The notes under the pieces are model-generated. The model was not told the DNA's origin, did no database searches, and worked only from the letters and a program-made list of their open reading frames with translations. Positions 24,831 to 36,113 of a stretch of DNA of 64,000 nt are shown one piece after another (the first letter of the stretch is position 1; the number at the start of each line of letters is the position of its first letter). A program made the translations under genes and the position numbers. Source of the DNA: Hofstenia miamia (Eukaryota > Xenacoelomorpha > Acoela > Hofsteniidae). The DNA is taken from positions 676,061 through 740,060 of the forward strand of contig CABFPE010000176.1 in assembly GCA_900660155.1 (NCBI GenBank), written 5' to 3'.

Positions 24831-25237
24831 GCAATGCTAGCCATTTGACTTTAAAGCTGGACTTATGGCATTTCCTTCATTCAAATTGCTTTATTACTTA
24901 GTTGCAGAAATCACATACATGTCACATATATAGAAAACAATCCTCACATACAATTACATATGTTTGATAAAGTGCATAGACTGCAAATGAATGAAGCTAC
25001 TTGTAAAGAGGATATGGACAAACTACATAATTCAATGCTTAGTTGAACTTTAGTACTATTAACATGAGAAATTTTAGTTATTAGTAACTAAATAATTGGA
25101 TATTTAAATGTATAGATGATTTTGAATGATTGTAATTACAAATGTTATCAATTGTAAAAAAATTAAAATATATGATTATAAAAAAAATTATACATGAAAT
25201 ATTTTGAATATATTCCTGTTTTGTCTTGTTTTAAAAA

Positions 25238-26525
25238 AACTAAATTACAAATATTGAATTATTGGAACTCAAATTCTTTGTAGACACTCTGCTTTTGAAT
25301 TTAATGTGTAGCTCACTACATGCATTTTCAATTTTATACATTTAGAACAAAGGCAGTGCATATCATGGAATTGTGACTAATTTGGCAATACATAACAATG
25401 GAAAAATGGAAGACCATGTGACACATACAATCACAAAAAACAAACCCTATAAACCAAATAAAGCTGAAAAAGGCATGCAAAAGTTGATAAAGCAGTGAAA
25501 GTAGGAAAACCCATGTAATGTTGTATACACCTATGCAAAGTCATAAACCAAATAAAAGTGAAAAAACATGCAAAATTCAATAAAGCAGTGAAAGTCAGAA
25601 AACCCCTGTAATGTATGCAGCCACACAAAAGGCATAAACCAAATAAAAGTGAAAGTGCAAATAGAAGATCACAGTGTAAACTAATATATAATAATATTGT
25701 ATATTGAAATGCATGTGTATGTATAAATTATATTAATAACATTGCATGTATAATTTTTAGGAAATGAAATTATGCTTTTATGCATAAAACCATGTTTTGA
25801 TTTTAACATGTAAGTTGAAAAATTAAATATTTATGTATTTGGATATTAGCAAATTAATTAAACACATGGAATTTTACAATGGAAAAATGTCAGTGTAATT
25901 GAAAAAATGATGTGTAGCCTTTGCATGTAATGATTCCTCATTAAACATTGACTCTGTAAGCAGTTGAAACATTAGGAATTTTTATGTATAAATTTGCTGG
26001 AAATTTTGAAAATGTATGTTTCCAAGTTACACTCTGTATGTGTAAACAGTTGAACTGTCAGGAATTTTTATGTATAAATTACCCAGTAATGCATTATCAC
26101 AACTGCAATGTAAAAGCACAGTGTATACAAATGTGTGTAAGTGTGCATAACATGTGATATTGCTGTGTATATTAACAAAAAACGTGTAATGAAATTAGTC
26201 ACAATATCAAAAACATGCTGTGAATGTAAACTAAATTGAGTCCCTATGATATGTAAATGAATCATTGTAAACTAAATTGGCCCCAACATGTATATGAATC
26301 ATTGTAAACTAAATTGATCTGTAAATTTCATGAATCACTAATTAAAATGCCTACTTGAAAATCCTTTAGAAATATTCCTAAAATGTCAAAAATCCATTAG
26401 CAGTACTAATGTCAAGCATGTGAGTCACTAATTAAAATTTGCAAACACCTTCTTGATATCTATGAGTCAGAGTGTCCAAAAAGTGATAAAGTGTAAGTAA
26501 CCAAGTCTGTCTTTCCTATACTGCT
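25238..26525. repeat. Right terminal inverted repeat of the Polinton, outer part
   Basis: Reverse complement of about 3695-4950. It ends CTTTCCTATACTGCT at 26525, mirroring the left tip. With the inner part at 21535-21697 it makes a repeat of about 1.45 kb. Confidence 0.9.
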
Positions 26526-26531
26526 CACATG
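26526..26531. repeat. Right target-site duplication of the Polinton (CACATG)
   Basis: Matches the left copy CACATA at 3689-3694 in five of six bases, directly abutting the repeat tip. The one mismatch is a G/A transition. Confidence 0.85.
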
Positions 26532-28978
26532 TCAGAATTTTTTATTAGGAATTAAAAAGTTTTTTTCAGCTTTACATGAGGTGTTTTTAAAGAAATTCCA
26601 CCTTGATGATAATCCATTTCAAATGGATTCTTTAAAGCAAAAACAGTTTATCAAGACATCTATTAGTGTGTTAGGTTTAAATGAATGGAGTAAATCTGTA
26701 TTAATAATTACCTTTAGCTAAACTCTGAATAACCATTTTTGAGGAACATCCTTATCAATAAAAAATGTATTTGGATTTTCATAGATGTTGTTGAATCATA
26801 CCTAGCATTCACTTAGGAAACTAAATTATTTCATCTTTTCAGTATTTATCAAAAAAAGGTTTCTAAACTAAGGTTAATTATAACTAGAGCAACCAAAATG
26901 TTATATGGTCACTATTTGTTTTTACAACACATTTAAGGACATTCAGCGTCATTGTATGTGGGGTTTATTGGGCTACAATAAGTCACATTTTGTTTTAAAG
27001 CAACAGTTGGTTGCAGCATTTTACATTTGGAGTTAGCTTAGACATGCATCATATTTCATTTTCAAAAATGTCTAGAATCCAAGATTTTGATGTTTGCTCA
27101 TTTGGATAAGAAATTATTATATAAGAAGTTGCAGAAATCTAATCCAATGTCTATTGTGATAGAAAACTGTTTCACAGCCTTCTGATAAACTTTTGTCCAG
27201 AAGTTTGTTATGTCCTGAGAAGCAAAAAATTATTTGTTATTCATTTATCACATTGGTTTTATATTTGAATAAGACATTTTAGTAATTTGCTACATAAATG
27301 CACTTTTTTAAGATCATTAGGTTACATTTTAGAATGTTATAGGTTACCTCAACTATAACCCTTTACATACTGCAATTGTCAATTTCATGAAAAAATCTTC
27401 ATTTATTCCTTTGATTTGACAAGCTCTAAAATACATATAAGATATTTTGAAGAAAGCAGTGAAATGGCAGACTTAATCAAAATACAATAAAATTTTTTCA
27501 AGTTTGGATTTAATATATACAAAACCACTATTACATATAAAAAATCATAATTTCTTTTTTAATTTCTTAGCATCTATATTCTTATTACTAGTAAAGGTTT
27601 AATGAACATTTTGATTAATGTATTTGAAAAGCAATCAGCACACTACAAGTTTTTAACTTTGTAGAGTATTGTTTTTATAATAGTTCAAAGAAAATCTCTT
27701 GTTGGTATTGATGGAATAATCTGGAAATCCATGCTAACAATAGTAACCCCAGTAATTTGGATCAGTAAAGAAAATAAGAAATTTAATAGATTGTTGAAAG
27801 TTTTTCAGTTTTTATGAAAAATCAATTCTTTTTCCTGACATTGACACTGCACATTAGAAAGCATCTAGTTCATTTCTTTAACCTGAATGAAATTACTACA
27901 ACTTATATTTTATGCTCTACAATATAAGACATTCTTATGGAGAATAATTAATTTTATTTTAAAAAGGTAGTTGTTTATGACTTTGTATATAGATTTGTTC
28001 ATATAGAAAACATTTGCAAATACTTTTGTCTGCTAGTTGCTCATTGAAATTTAGCTAATATTTTCAATAATTATGTTGAAGTTTACTTGTACTGATTGCT
28101 AAATATTTAGATGAATATATATTTAATGAACCAAGTTTGAAGTTTGAAATCCATGACAGTTCATTGTTATAAAATTTAGGACTTCACATGATTGGCATGG
28201 CAATTTGTTTCATGAAAACGAAATATAGTGTGTGGATACTTTACATGACAATATTGACAACGCTTCTGGTATGCCATTTGCATCTAAAAAGAACTGTAAA
28301 TATTAACAAAAGTTATTACATGAACAGCAGCTTTTAAACTTGCTAAAATTAATTAGTAAGTGTTAAATTTTAAAAAATAATAGACATTTGTGGCAAAATA
28401 CACTGTGCAGTGTATAGTGTGCTACTCCAGACTTCTGTCTATTACTATACTGCAATTTTAAATAACACATGATCAAAAATACTGAAATGTAAAAAATAGT
28501 AAATTGTTTTTGTACACCATTAAAAACTAACAATGCAATGAATATTTATTTAAAAGGCAAAGGTTTTCAAATTCAAGATGTGGTGCAGTTTTCTTTATAT
28601 AGTTGAATTAAAAAAAGTATTAGAAAAACTCAAATACACTTCATGTTAGCTCACTCTCCATATAAAATAGAATTTTTATGTTGTATATACATATTTTTTA
28701 TAGCAGTGTTTGTCTTAAATAACTACCATTGTTAGAAAAAAATTGATTTTCCAATGCCAATTAACAAATTTGCAACTTTAAATGAGGGCAATTGTGGCAA
28801 CTTGGTGATTGCAGTGTAAATTGTCAATGTGTGTGATAAAAGATTAGCACATCTTAAAAAGTGTATGGTATTTTTTAAGTCAAGCACCTAATATATAAAA
28901 ATTTGGTTCATATTACTTGAATTGCTCTCTATTTGAAAATCAGTTGATAAAACATTAACAAACAATGAAATAACTTAC
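26532..28978. other. No gene seen; probably intron or 3' part of the gene at 28979-30532
   Basis: AT-rich and still CpG-poor. The preceding exon ends at 28979 with a good donor, so further exons of that gene should lie here or beyond. A minus-strand open stretch near 27090-27210 behind an acceptor-like TTTGCTTCTCAG is possible but not convincing. Confidence 0.4.
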
Positions 28979-30532
28979 TTTGCCTTTTGATTTCGAGCTT
29001 TTCGTTGATCCATTTAAACTTTCAAATGAATAATGAAGCTTTTGTAAGCTCATTTTTGAGCGATCCTTTGATATCTAATAAACAAACAAAAAGTACTTGG
29101 AAATATATCAAGAAAATGAGGTCAAACGTGTTTTTCAGCAAACTAGTCAGATATGTTCATATAAAGTGACTTGATGTAAAAATAACCAACAATATGCAAA
29201 AAATCTAAGTTTCAATGAGTTTGTCACATCTAATATATATTCAGATTGTAACATACCATTTTTTTGAAAAATTTACAATTGGGTTCTTTTTCATAGCTTA
29301 GGCAAAAGCATTTAAAAAAATCATATTTAAAAAATAATATAGAACTTACTTTCGTATGAATGAGTGAATCAGATTTTTTTAGTCCTACATTATCTTCACA
29401 CTCTTTTAGTAAGGCTAAGTTCTTCCGTGCTAGAATTTTTCTATCTAAAAATTTCAAGTTACTAAGCTTACAGTTAATATAGATTTTGTTTAAAACATTT
29501 TCGAAAATGATAAATTAGGTTTAATATAACTATAAATTTAAAATTAAATTTTAACCATTCTAGATCCTACTAGAATTATGAACAACAATTTTGTCTTTTA
29601 TGATAATTTGTGATAATGCTGTTGTAATAATTTTTTTTCGAAAACTTCATCTTTCTATGTTTATGAAAATATGCTTATCTACTATTGTACTAAAGAATTC
29701 CATAGTCAGATTTGTTTTCAAGGTGGGCTCTCTTATAAAAAATTGTCTTTAATAAATCAACTATTTTTTAAAAAATCTAGAAATCAAATCGTGAATGGGT
29801 ATTTTGGAATAAATTGACTATTTTTGGGGAGCTCGACTCTTTACCTAGGATTAGGTAATAAACTTGAACAAGAACAAAATGTTTTCCTTGATACACCCAA
29901 ATTTTATATAAAAAGAAAATTGGAACGATTAAAATTGGTTGAAAGGAGTTTTCCTCCAAAATATTTGTCATTGATCATAAAAATGACGCAATTTCTGCTT
30001 AGTGTGCGAATGGCAAACCAAAAAAATTACCTCTCCGAATTTTTTCCAGTCTTGCAGCCCTTGCAAGTTTTGCTTCGTGTTTCAACACTTTTGCACAATT
30101 CTCATATACTGAACAAATGCATTCTCCTAGCGTTGTAATGTATCCCAAATCATCAACAGAATCACTAATAATATCTTCGTAGTCCTTATATACAGCATTA
30201 GTTGTTGCATAAGCTTTTGTTTCAGTGCAGTACTTTTTGAATTTCTCAACAATGGATGCTATGAGTTTACTAATAATATCATCCTGGTCCCCAGATTCTA
30301 CTTTGTCTTGATTTTCTTCTTTAGGAACAAAGTGTGACAAAAAGTTTACTATTTGTTTGTGATTATCACTGTCTTCATACTGGAAAGTTGAAAGCTCATC
30401 CAAGTTTTGAACATTTAATTTACTTTTTTGTGGACAATTTTTTACATGTCCATCATATTCATTTTCCTCGCACAACGTTCCACAAGTAATACATTTTAAC
30501 TTTACATCCGTTGTTTCATTGTTACGTAGCAT
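28979..30532 (-). CDS. Unrecognised host gene with UBZ4/Rad18-like zinc finger, first three coding exons
   Basis: Three minus-strand exons join in frame: 30031-30532 (donor GTAATT), 29350-29444 (acceptor TTTTTAG, donor GTAAGT) and 28979-29074 (acceptor in a T-rich tract ending TTAG, donor GTAAGT). Introns are 586 and 275 bp. The start is the ATG at 30532; a nearer upstream ATG is out of frame and soon stops. About residues 14-33 read CITCGTLCEENEYDGHVKNC, a C-x2-C-x11-H-x3-C finger as in UBZ4 ubiquitin-binding domains of Rad18. Then come an acidic stretch with DQDDIISKLIASIVEKFKKY, and a basic helix (LKHEAKLARAARLEKIRR) that runs across the first intron. Exon 3 is Ser/Lys-rich. The gene continues past 28979 and its 3' exons are not found. 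The finger suggests ubiquitin binding or a small C2HC fold, but I do not recognise the family. Confidence 0.75.
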
Positions 30533-31549
30533 TGCATACTCCCTCCAAACCGTATGTATAATGATAAATTTGCGTTAATGAGAATTTATGCCTTTATTAA
30601 TTTGGAGTATTCCAGTAAAACATCAAATGGTTTTTCTTGTAGTATTAATGTTTTTAACCTGACGTCTAGTTGAAGGTTTGTATTATATTAGTTCGATCTT
30701 TAAATTCTATGTTCTTAGTCCATATACATAAAGTTTCATCTTATGCAGCTAAGAAAAAACAACACCGATAAAAGACAATAATCGCAATTTTTCTTGTTAG
30801 CAAGTTATTTGTGTATTACAAAAAGAAAATTTATTTTTACAATAATATTTATCAGTTAAAATACATGCAAGTGTAATAATTTCGAATACTTATTTTTTTT
30901 CGGCAAAAGCAACGATTGAAGAAGAGGGGGAGAAGTGACGCATCCTTCCGAAATTGTTTTTCTAGAACGTGTGATTCAATTTCATAAAACTATTTTGGTC
31001 GGATTTACTACGAAAATGGAAAGATCTTTACTTCCAAACGGTGTGAGATCACATTTGTCAAATTTATTTGCTCAATAATAGCTTCTATGGGCTTTGCCCC
31101 AGTGCTAGATATTTATTTAAGACCAATGAGTAAACATTTTCAGTCTGCTCTTGGTATCTAAATATAAAAAAATTAGTTTTAGGCCTTCTCATGACTTGGG
31201 TTAATTTTTACAACTACAGTAGCAGTTTTTTTAGCTTCACAGTAAATGAAGTGCAACAAAGCACTTTCTATCTTCATGTTTATAAGTAATCTATTCATAG
31301 TAAAAGTAAAAACTTTGTTGTTTCAATCAAACACGCTTGCCACTGTTCTCAGCATTAAAAAAACTAATAACTACAAATTCTGGTAACTACATAAATTAAA
31401 CTTTCAAAATCTTAAAATCAAAAATGTTGAATATAAATAATTAATTTCAAGTTTTATGAATGATGTTATTTTAGCTATTTCGGAAACTTGCTCAAAAATT
31501 TGAATCTTGAAAACATGTGGTCTCGTAAAAACGAAACATACAGTATTTA
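30533..31549. other. No gene seen; upstream region of the gene at 28979-30532
   Basis: AT-rich sequence with more CpG than the Polinton block. It should contain the 5' UTR and promoter of the minus-strand gene starting at 30532, but I see no distinct core element. No RNA gene or repeat recognised. Confidence 0.4.
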
Positions 31550-32960
31550 GGAAAGACATTATTCAACAATTCACAGGGTTAAACAAAAAATGGAAGAGTT
31601 CAATTTCTAATACCGAAGTCATTTAATCCAAAACAACGCAATCATATTAGGAGTAATCTAATATGAAAATTTGAAAGTCTCTTGGTAGAATTTAATCCAA
31701 TAAAAATTCTCAATTTAAAAAGCAGTTGCTAATTGTATCCTACTGTCCAAACAGGAAATTTGCTAATCTATTAAGTAGAAAAGGAATTATCTTTGACTTT
31801 TTCTGAAAATAAAAATTTAATACTGCTTGGGGACTAAATTACTAATGAAAAGTGCAATATTCACATACTTTTAAATGTTTTCAATTTAAAATGAATTAAT
31901 GCAACATTTCCAACTAGAATCACATCATCGAGTACCACACTAATTGATTACATTGCGCTTGCATTACTTTGAATCCATGGAGGTTTCTAAATCTGAATCG
32001 TCTTCGCATAATGGACAAAACCCGTGAAACGAGTACCGGTACTTATAATATAAACAATTTTAAATAGGCAATCTGTTCAGAAAACTGGCTTCCTGTCTAT
32101 AGTGCGATAGGTTAAATTATAATGCTGATTTATTCTTTACAAAATTTTTCATTTTATCTCAATTAATTTTGTCCAAAAAGGAACATTTTGATTAAGTCAA
32201 ATTCCAATGGCAATTTAAACCTATCTGCACATAGTAAACCTTGGATAGATGATTTTTGTAAATCAGATTCTCGAAAAATTTTGTTGCATATAAAAACCTA
32301 GAAATATCTCCAACAAATGATATCAGTAATAATAAAAAATCTAGATCAAAATGTATTGATGCTTTCAAAATCAAAATGGAAAAATCATTACAGATACCTA
32401 TGAAATTTCTAACAAATTAAATCAAAATTTTATTAATCTAGGAAAATACAATAATCCAATAGTTAAGTATGAAAATATATTGGCTAAATTTTTCGACCCG
32501 AATTTGCTCTCGGTTTTACAAGTTCTAAAACATTGAAAGCATTTCATAAACTTCGGCTCAACAAATCAAGTGGACTGTCCTAAATTCCTTCATGGGCACT
32601 TAAAACTAATGCACATATAATTGTGACTCCCTTAAATTACATATTTAATCAATGCACAAAGTGATTATTTTCTGAATTATTTAAAACTTGCTGTTACTGC
32701 CATTTTTAAGAAAAACGATTCTTCACTTGCGAAAACTTGTAGAAACTGTTAATAACATCTCCAATAAGTAATGTATTCGAGCGATTATTGCATTATCAAA
32801 AACGGAATACCTTTTGTCAAATGCTCGATTTGGATTATGAAATTTTTTTTCAACTACTGGTGCCCTTTTAAAAGCTTCAGAGCATTATAGATGCTTCATA
32901 TTTTAGGATGGCTTCCAACAAAACATATGCAGAAAAGCTAAGAAAATTGCAACCGCGTGG
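31550..32960 (+). mobile_element. LINE fragment (Jockey/CR1-like), endonuclease to reverse transcriptase
   Basis: Plus-strand frames carry the end of an AP-type endonuclease (PTRITSSSTTLIDYI near 31911) and, after a gap, early reverse transcriptase words: AHIIVTPLNYIFNQC near 32610, KLAVTAIFKKNDSS near 32688, SPISNVFERLL near 32760 and LLSNARFG near 32815. These occur in this order in Jockey-, CR1- and related LINEs. Several frame changes and stops make it non-coding. It lies between the two host genes and points away from both. Confidence 0.75.
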
Positions 32961-33159
32961 AAATGGATTACGGGTGCTCACTGCTATAAAAAATTTATTA
33001 ACCTTTAAATATTTACCAATGAAAAAGAAGAATAAAAAGAAGAAGAAGAAATATCTATATCCAAAAATGGTTTGAAGAATAAAGAATACTGATAACAATT
33101 CTGAAAGCGTCAGGAAAAGAAATGCAAACAAAATAAATATAATAAAACAAAACAAGAAT

Positions 33160-33720
33160 GTTTACAAATAATAATGATAATTAACTTGGGTTATGGCGAT
33201 GTTAGTTTCTATTAATAGAGTAATCAAGATTGTAAAATTTATAACCTCGCCATTTCAGTCTTTATATATTAAAGTATTTTTTAATATCAATCTTAAAGAT
33301 TTTTAAAGTATTTATTTGTTTGATGTATTTTGGTAATTCATTCCATATATTTATAGCCGTGTTTAAAAAACAGTTTTCATTATTCGTTTTTTTATACCTA
33401 AGTGGTTCAATTATATGCGTTCTTTTGTTTTGCTTATTAATTATTTCTATGGGAAGAAAGTCTAAATTTAGGAAACTACAACGGTATGAATATACGTTTT
33501 TGTCTTAATGAACCTAAATCAACACCACCCCTTTCTCTTTTCATTTTACAACTAAATATGAAATCATAAAGTCGATACATTTTAAAAAAAACAAATCCAG
33601 CAGACCTTCTCTAATACCAACTTGGCTCCTAAAATTCACAGCCGACTTAATAGCTGAACCAATTTGTTACATGTATCATCCTGTATTCTCTGTAAAGAAG
33701 ATTAATAAATTTTCATCTGA
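33160..33720 (-). mobile_element. LINE fragment, 3' end of the coding region
   Basis: Minus-strand frames resemble the C-terminus of the same broad class of LINE ORF2, for example the words NTSNKILKIFKIDIKKYFNI with stops interspersed, preceded by a KRERG-type stretch and a heptad of basic residues. It is in opposite orientation to 31550-32960, so it is a separate insertion or half of an inverted pair. A purine-rich run (33020-33055, mostly GAA and AAG) lies between them. Confidence 0.55.
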
Positions 33721-35123
33721 TAAAAACTTTTTTTCGAACTCCACAAATTGCAACAAAATAATTTGCAAAAAGAAATCATCATTACAATACAGTTAAGAGA
33801 AACTTTTGTTTATTGGGATTGACATTATATTTGACATTAACAATTTGTTTGCTTAACTCAACGTTTTTTTATTTCCATTATTATTATTTTTTCTTTCTCG
33901 CTTTTGCACTCATGTTAAGAATGTATGAATATTTTATATTGAGATCCATCGACTAATAAGGCCATACAATTACCACAACAGGCTCACTGCTAGAGAACTT
34001 TTAGGACACTGCAAATCTAAAAAATGTAAGCTGTGCAAAAATGCGTGCCAAAACTGCGGAGTGAAAGAGCGCTGTCTGAATCAAATATTGACAGAAGTTG
34101 TAAGCAATTTTTCTGAGGAAGTCAAAACTATATTACTTCGTTCATGTCATTTGACAACCAAATATTGTTGGCTTATTAACTCTTAAATTCATAGCATTTT
34201 ATACCGACGTTAATGCATTGCATTGGTCATTTTAACCATGATGCCAATAATGGGAGTTTACACACAATGCTAGCAAATTCGTAAATCTAATAATAACTGC
34301 TTTGAGGAAAAACACACAGCTAGGAAAAGAGCAAAAACTAACTTTGTAAAGAATATATTTATGGGTTAATGTAGCGGTAATGTTCTCTTGTTTAATACTA
34401 GCACATGGATAAACTGCTGGTTATTGATTTCAGAGATATGGCACAAAGCTAAGATGCCCTCACTAAATTCAAATGGAGTCCGTCAGTATAAATCCTATAC
34501 TACACGTATTTCTCTCTGATTACCAATGCTCAGTTTTGGGAGTTTTTTCAATCAGCGTATGAGAAAATCCATGTAATCAAAATACAAAAAATACAAAATA
34601 AGGTGTAAATAAGAAGTTTCATTATCTTTTACGCAATTCAAAACATTTATATAAAAAGTTAACCGGTACTAGTAAACAACTTTCAACTGATCTGATGGTG
34701 TAGGGCCCGTGTCCATAACTATGACAACAGACCCGTTAGTTTTTTCGTAGCTAAAGTTTATTTAACTAAAATATAATGATATAGCAGGAAAATCTTCGAC
34801 TGGGCTATTATAGATGCATACTTAAATGCTCTGCTGATTAATATTATAATGGAAACGGTGGGTTTTAGTTATCGCAATAGGACACTGCTTGTATGACCTT
34901 GCACAACAAGTAAATTACATTAATTCAAGTCATGTGATTAAGAACATCTGAAGTTTTTATAATTTATTGCTCATAAGTACGATTTTTTAATATATGCTAT
35001 CACGAAGACAACAGTGAACTGCAACTCTGATATTGTGAGACAATTAATTTTCTGTCTTACATGGAGTTTAATGTTTCATGTACTATGTTGCTGTTGTAAA
35101 TCTACATAAACGCTCGCGAAATA
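33721..35123. other. Mostly featureless; short Cys-rich open stretch at 33939-34185
   Basis: A plus-strand stretch of about 80 codons ending in TAA at 34185 has six Cys in 22 residues, spaced C-x4-C-x2-C-x3-C-x2-C-x6-C, after RLTARELLGH. It has no start codon or clear splice sites that I can defend. It may be a zinc-binding fragment of a retroelement or an isolated exon. Nothing else seen. Confidence 0.3.
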
Positions 35124-35124
35124 C

Positions 35125-35181
<57 letters not shown>
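35124..35181. repeat. (TA)n microsatellite
   Basis: Nearly pure TA run with a C interruption, directly abutting the left end of a mariner-type element. Confidence 0.95.
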
Positions 35182-35184
<3 letters not shown>

Positions 35185-36074
35185 GGTGTCCATAAAGTCC
35201 CTTTCTAGTAGTCATTAATTAGAAATGCCCCATTCAAGCATTCACAAGGTATTGAAATATAATATTGGCATTAAACCGTTCAAAATCAGAAGAGTTCACC
35301 AACTACTGCAAAATGATTACATGTCAAGAAAAATTTTCTTTGAAGAAATGTAGTTGTAATGCGCCAATGATGAAAATTTCATTCAAAATTTATGTTTTTC
35401 AGATGAAGCTAAATTCATTCTCTCCGGTAAAGTGAACTCACATAATGCTGTTGTTTGTGGTTATGAAAATGCTAATGAAAAGTGTTGGTGTAAACATTTG
35501 GTGTGCAGTTTACAGTGATCGTGTAATTAGGCCTTTTTTCTTTGAAGAACCAAACATGTGTCCTATTTTCAAATTCTTAAAAACTATGCTGTTCCAGAAA
35601 TGGGTCGTCTTAGACGCATCAGAAGAACTGTTTTCCAAGAGGATGGTGTTCCTCCTCACTGGGGATTGCAAGTTCGTGCTTATCTGAATGGAAAATTGCC
35701 TGATAGATGGATCGGCCGCAATGGGCCAATTGCTTGGTCCCCAGAAACCCGGACTTGACACCCTTTTATCTTTTCTTGTGGGGAACAGTGAAAGAAGATG
35801 TTTACAACCAAAAGCCCCAAAACAGAACAATTGAAACAGATTATCACTGATGCAATCAATAATATTCCACCCGAAGTGCTACGGAATACATTTATCAATA
35901 TGCAAAATTGGAGGCAATCTTGTATTGAAAGTAATGGAGGACATTTCTGATTATATTTGGTTTCGGGGTTTTTTGTGTTAATAAATTATTGCTTTTTCAT
36001 TTCCCGTTCACATATGTAAGAATAAATAATTTGCCTTGAAATAGAATTCTTTACTAGAAAGGGACTTTATGTAC

Positions 36075-36079
<5 letters not shown>
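35182..36079 (+). mobile_element. Mariner/IS630-type transposon with 28-bp terminal inverted repeats, internally eroded
   Basis: The left end AGGGTGTCCATAAAGTCCCT and the right end in reverse complement AGGGTGTACATAAAGTCCCT match with one difference and continue TTCTAGTA on both sides. TA dinucleotides flank both ends. Inside, plus-strand frames carry the C-terminal two thirds of an IS630/mariner transposase: CFSDEAKFILSGKVNSHN (first Asp region), FQEDGVPPHWGLQVRAYLN (second Asp), GPIAWSPETRT followed by an aromatic-rich frame (third acidic region), and a C-terminus ending ESNGGHF. The DNA-binding N-terminus is absent and the frame shifts several times. At 898 bp the copy is an internally deleted derivative. 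Confidence 0.85.

Positions 36080-36110
<31 letters not shown>
36080..36110. repeat. (TA)n microsatellite
   Basis: TA run abutting the right end of the mariner-type element, matching the tract at its left end. Confidence 0.9.

Positions 36111-36113
<3 letters not shown>

Larger units (their letters stand above)
21698..25237 (+). mobile_element. Non-LTR-type retroelement inserted in the Polinton's right terminal repeat
   Basis: The terminal repeat is interrupted exactly here, and the flanks share a short word (about ACTAAATTA), which looks like a target duplication. The right end is T/A-rich with a run of seven A, as in a short poly(A) tail. The plus-strand frames encode a reverse transcriptase plus a C-terminal endonuclease-like domain of a family common in cnidarian and other invertebrate genomes. 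The copy is about 3.5 kb including an assembly stutter near 23324. It is younger than the Polinton insertion but shares its CpG loss. Confidence 0.8.
3695..26525. mobile_element. Polinton (Maverick), broken, with nested insertions (fossil)
   Basis: A 22.8-kb element bounded by inverted repeats of about 1.4 kb whose tips read AGTAGTATAGG and AGCAGTATAGG, flanked by a 6-bp duplication. Polintons are self-synthesising virus-like DNA elements. Regions recognisable here, all on the minus strand, are major capsid (5439-7300), a small conserved protein (17642-17872), a retroviral-type integrase (18000-18940) and a FtsK/HerA-type packaging ATPase (19680-20317). I see no protein-primed DNA polymerase. 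An LTR retroelement (9242-17322) and a reverse-transcriptase element (about 21698-25237) have inserted into it. Without these and an apparent assembly duplication it is about 10.4 kb, short for the family. It is broken in many places and looks old, with extreme CpG loss. Confidence 0.9.

Noticed and set aside
27090-27210. Minus-strand open stretch behind TTTGCTTCTCAG, possibly the next exon of the gene at 28979-30532
   Set aside because: About 38 codons only, no clear donor, and no protein similarity to support joining it.
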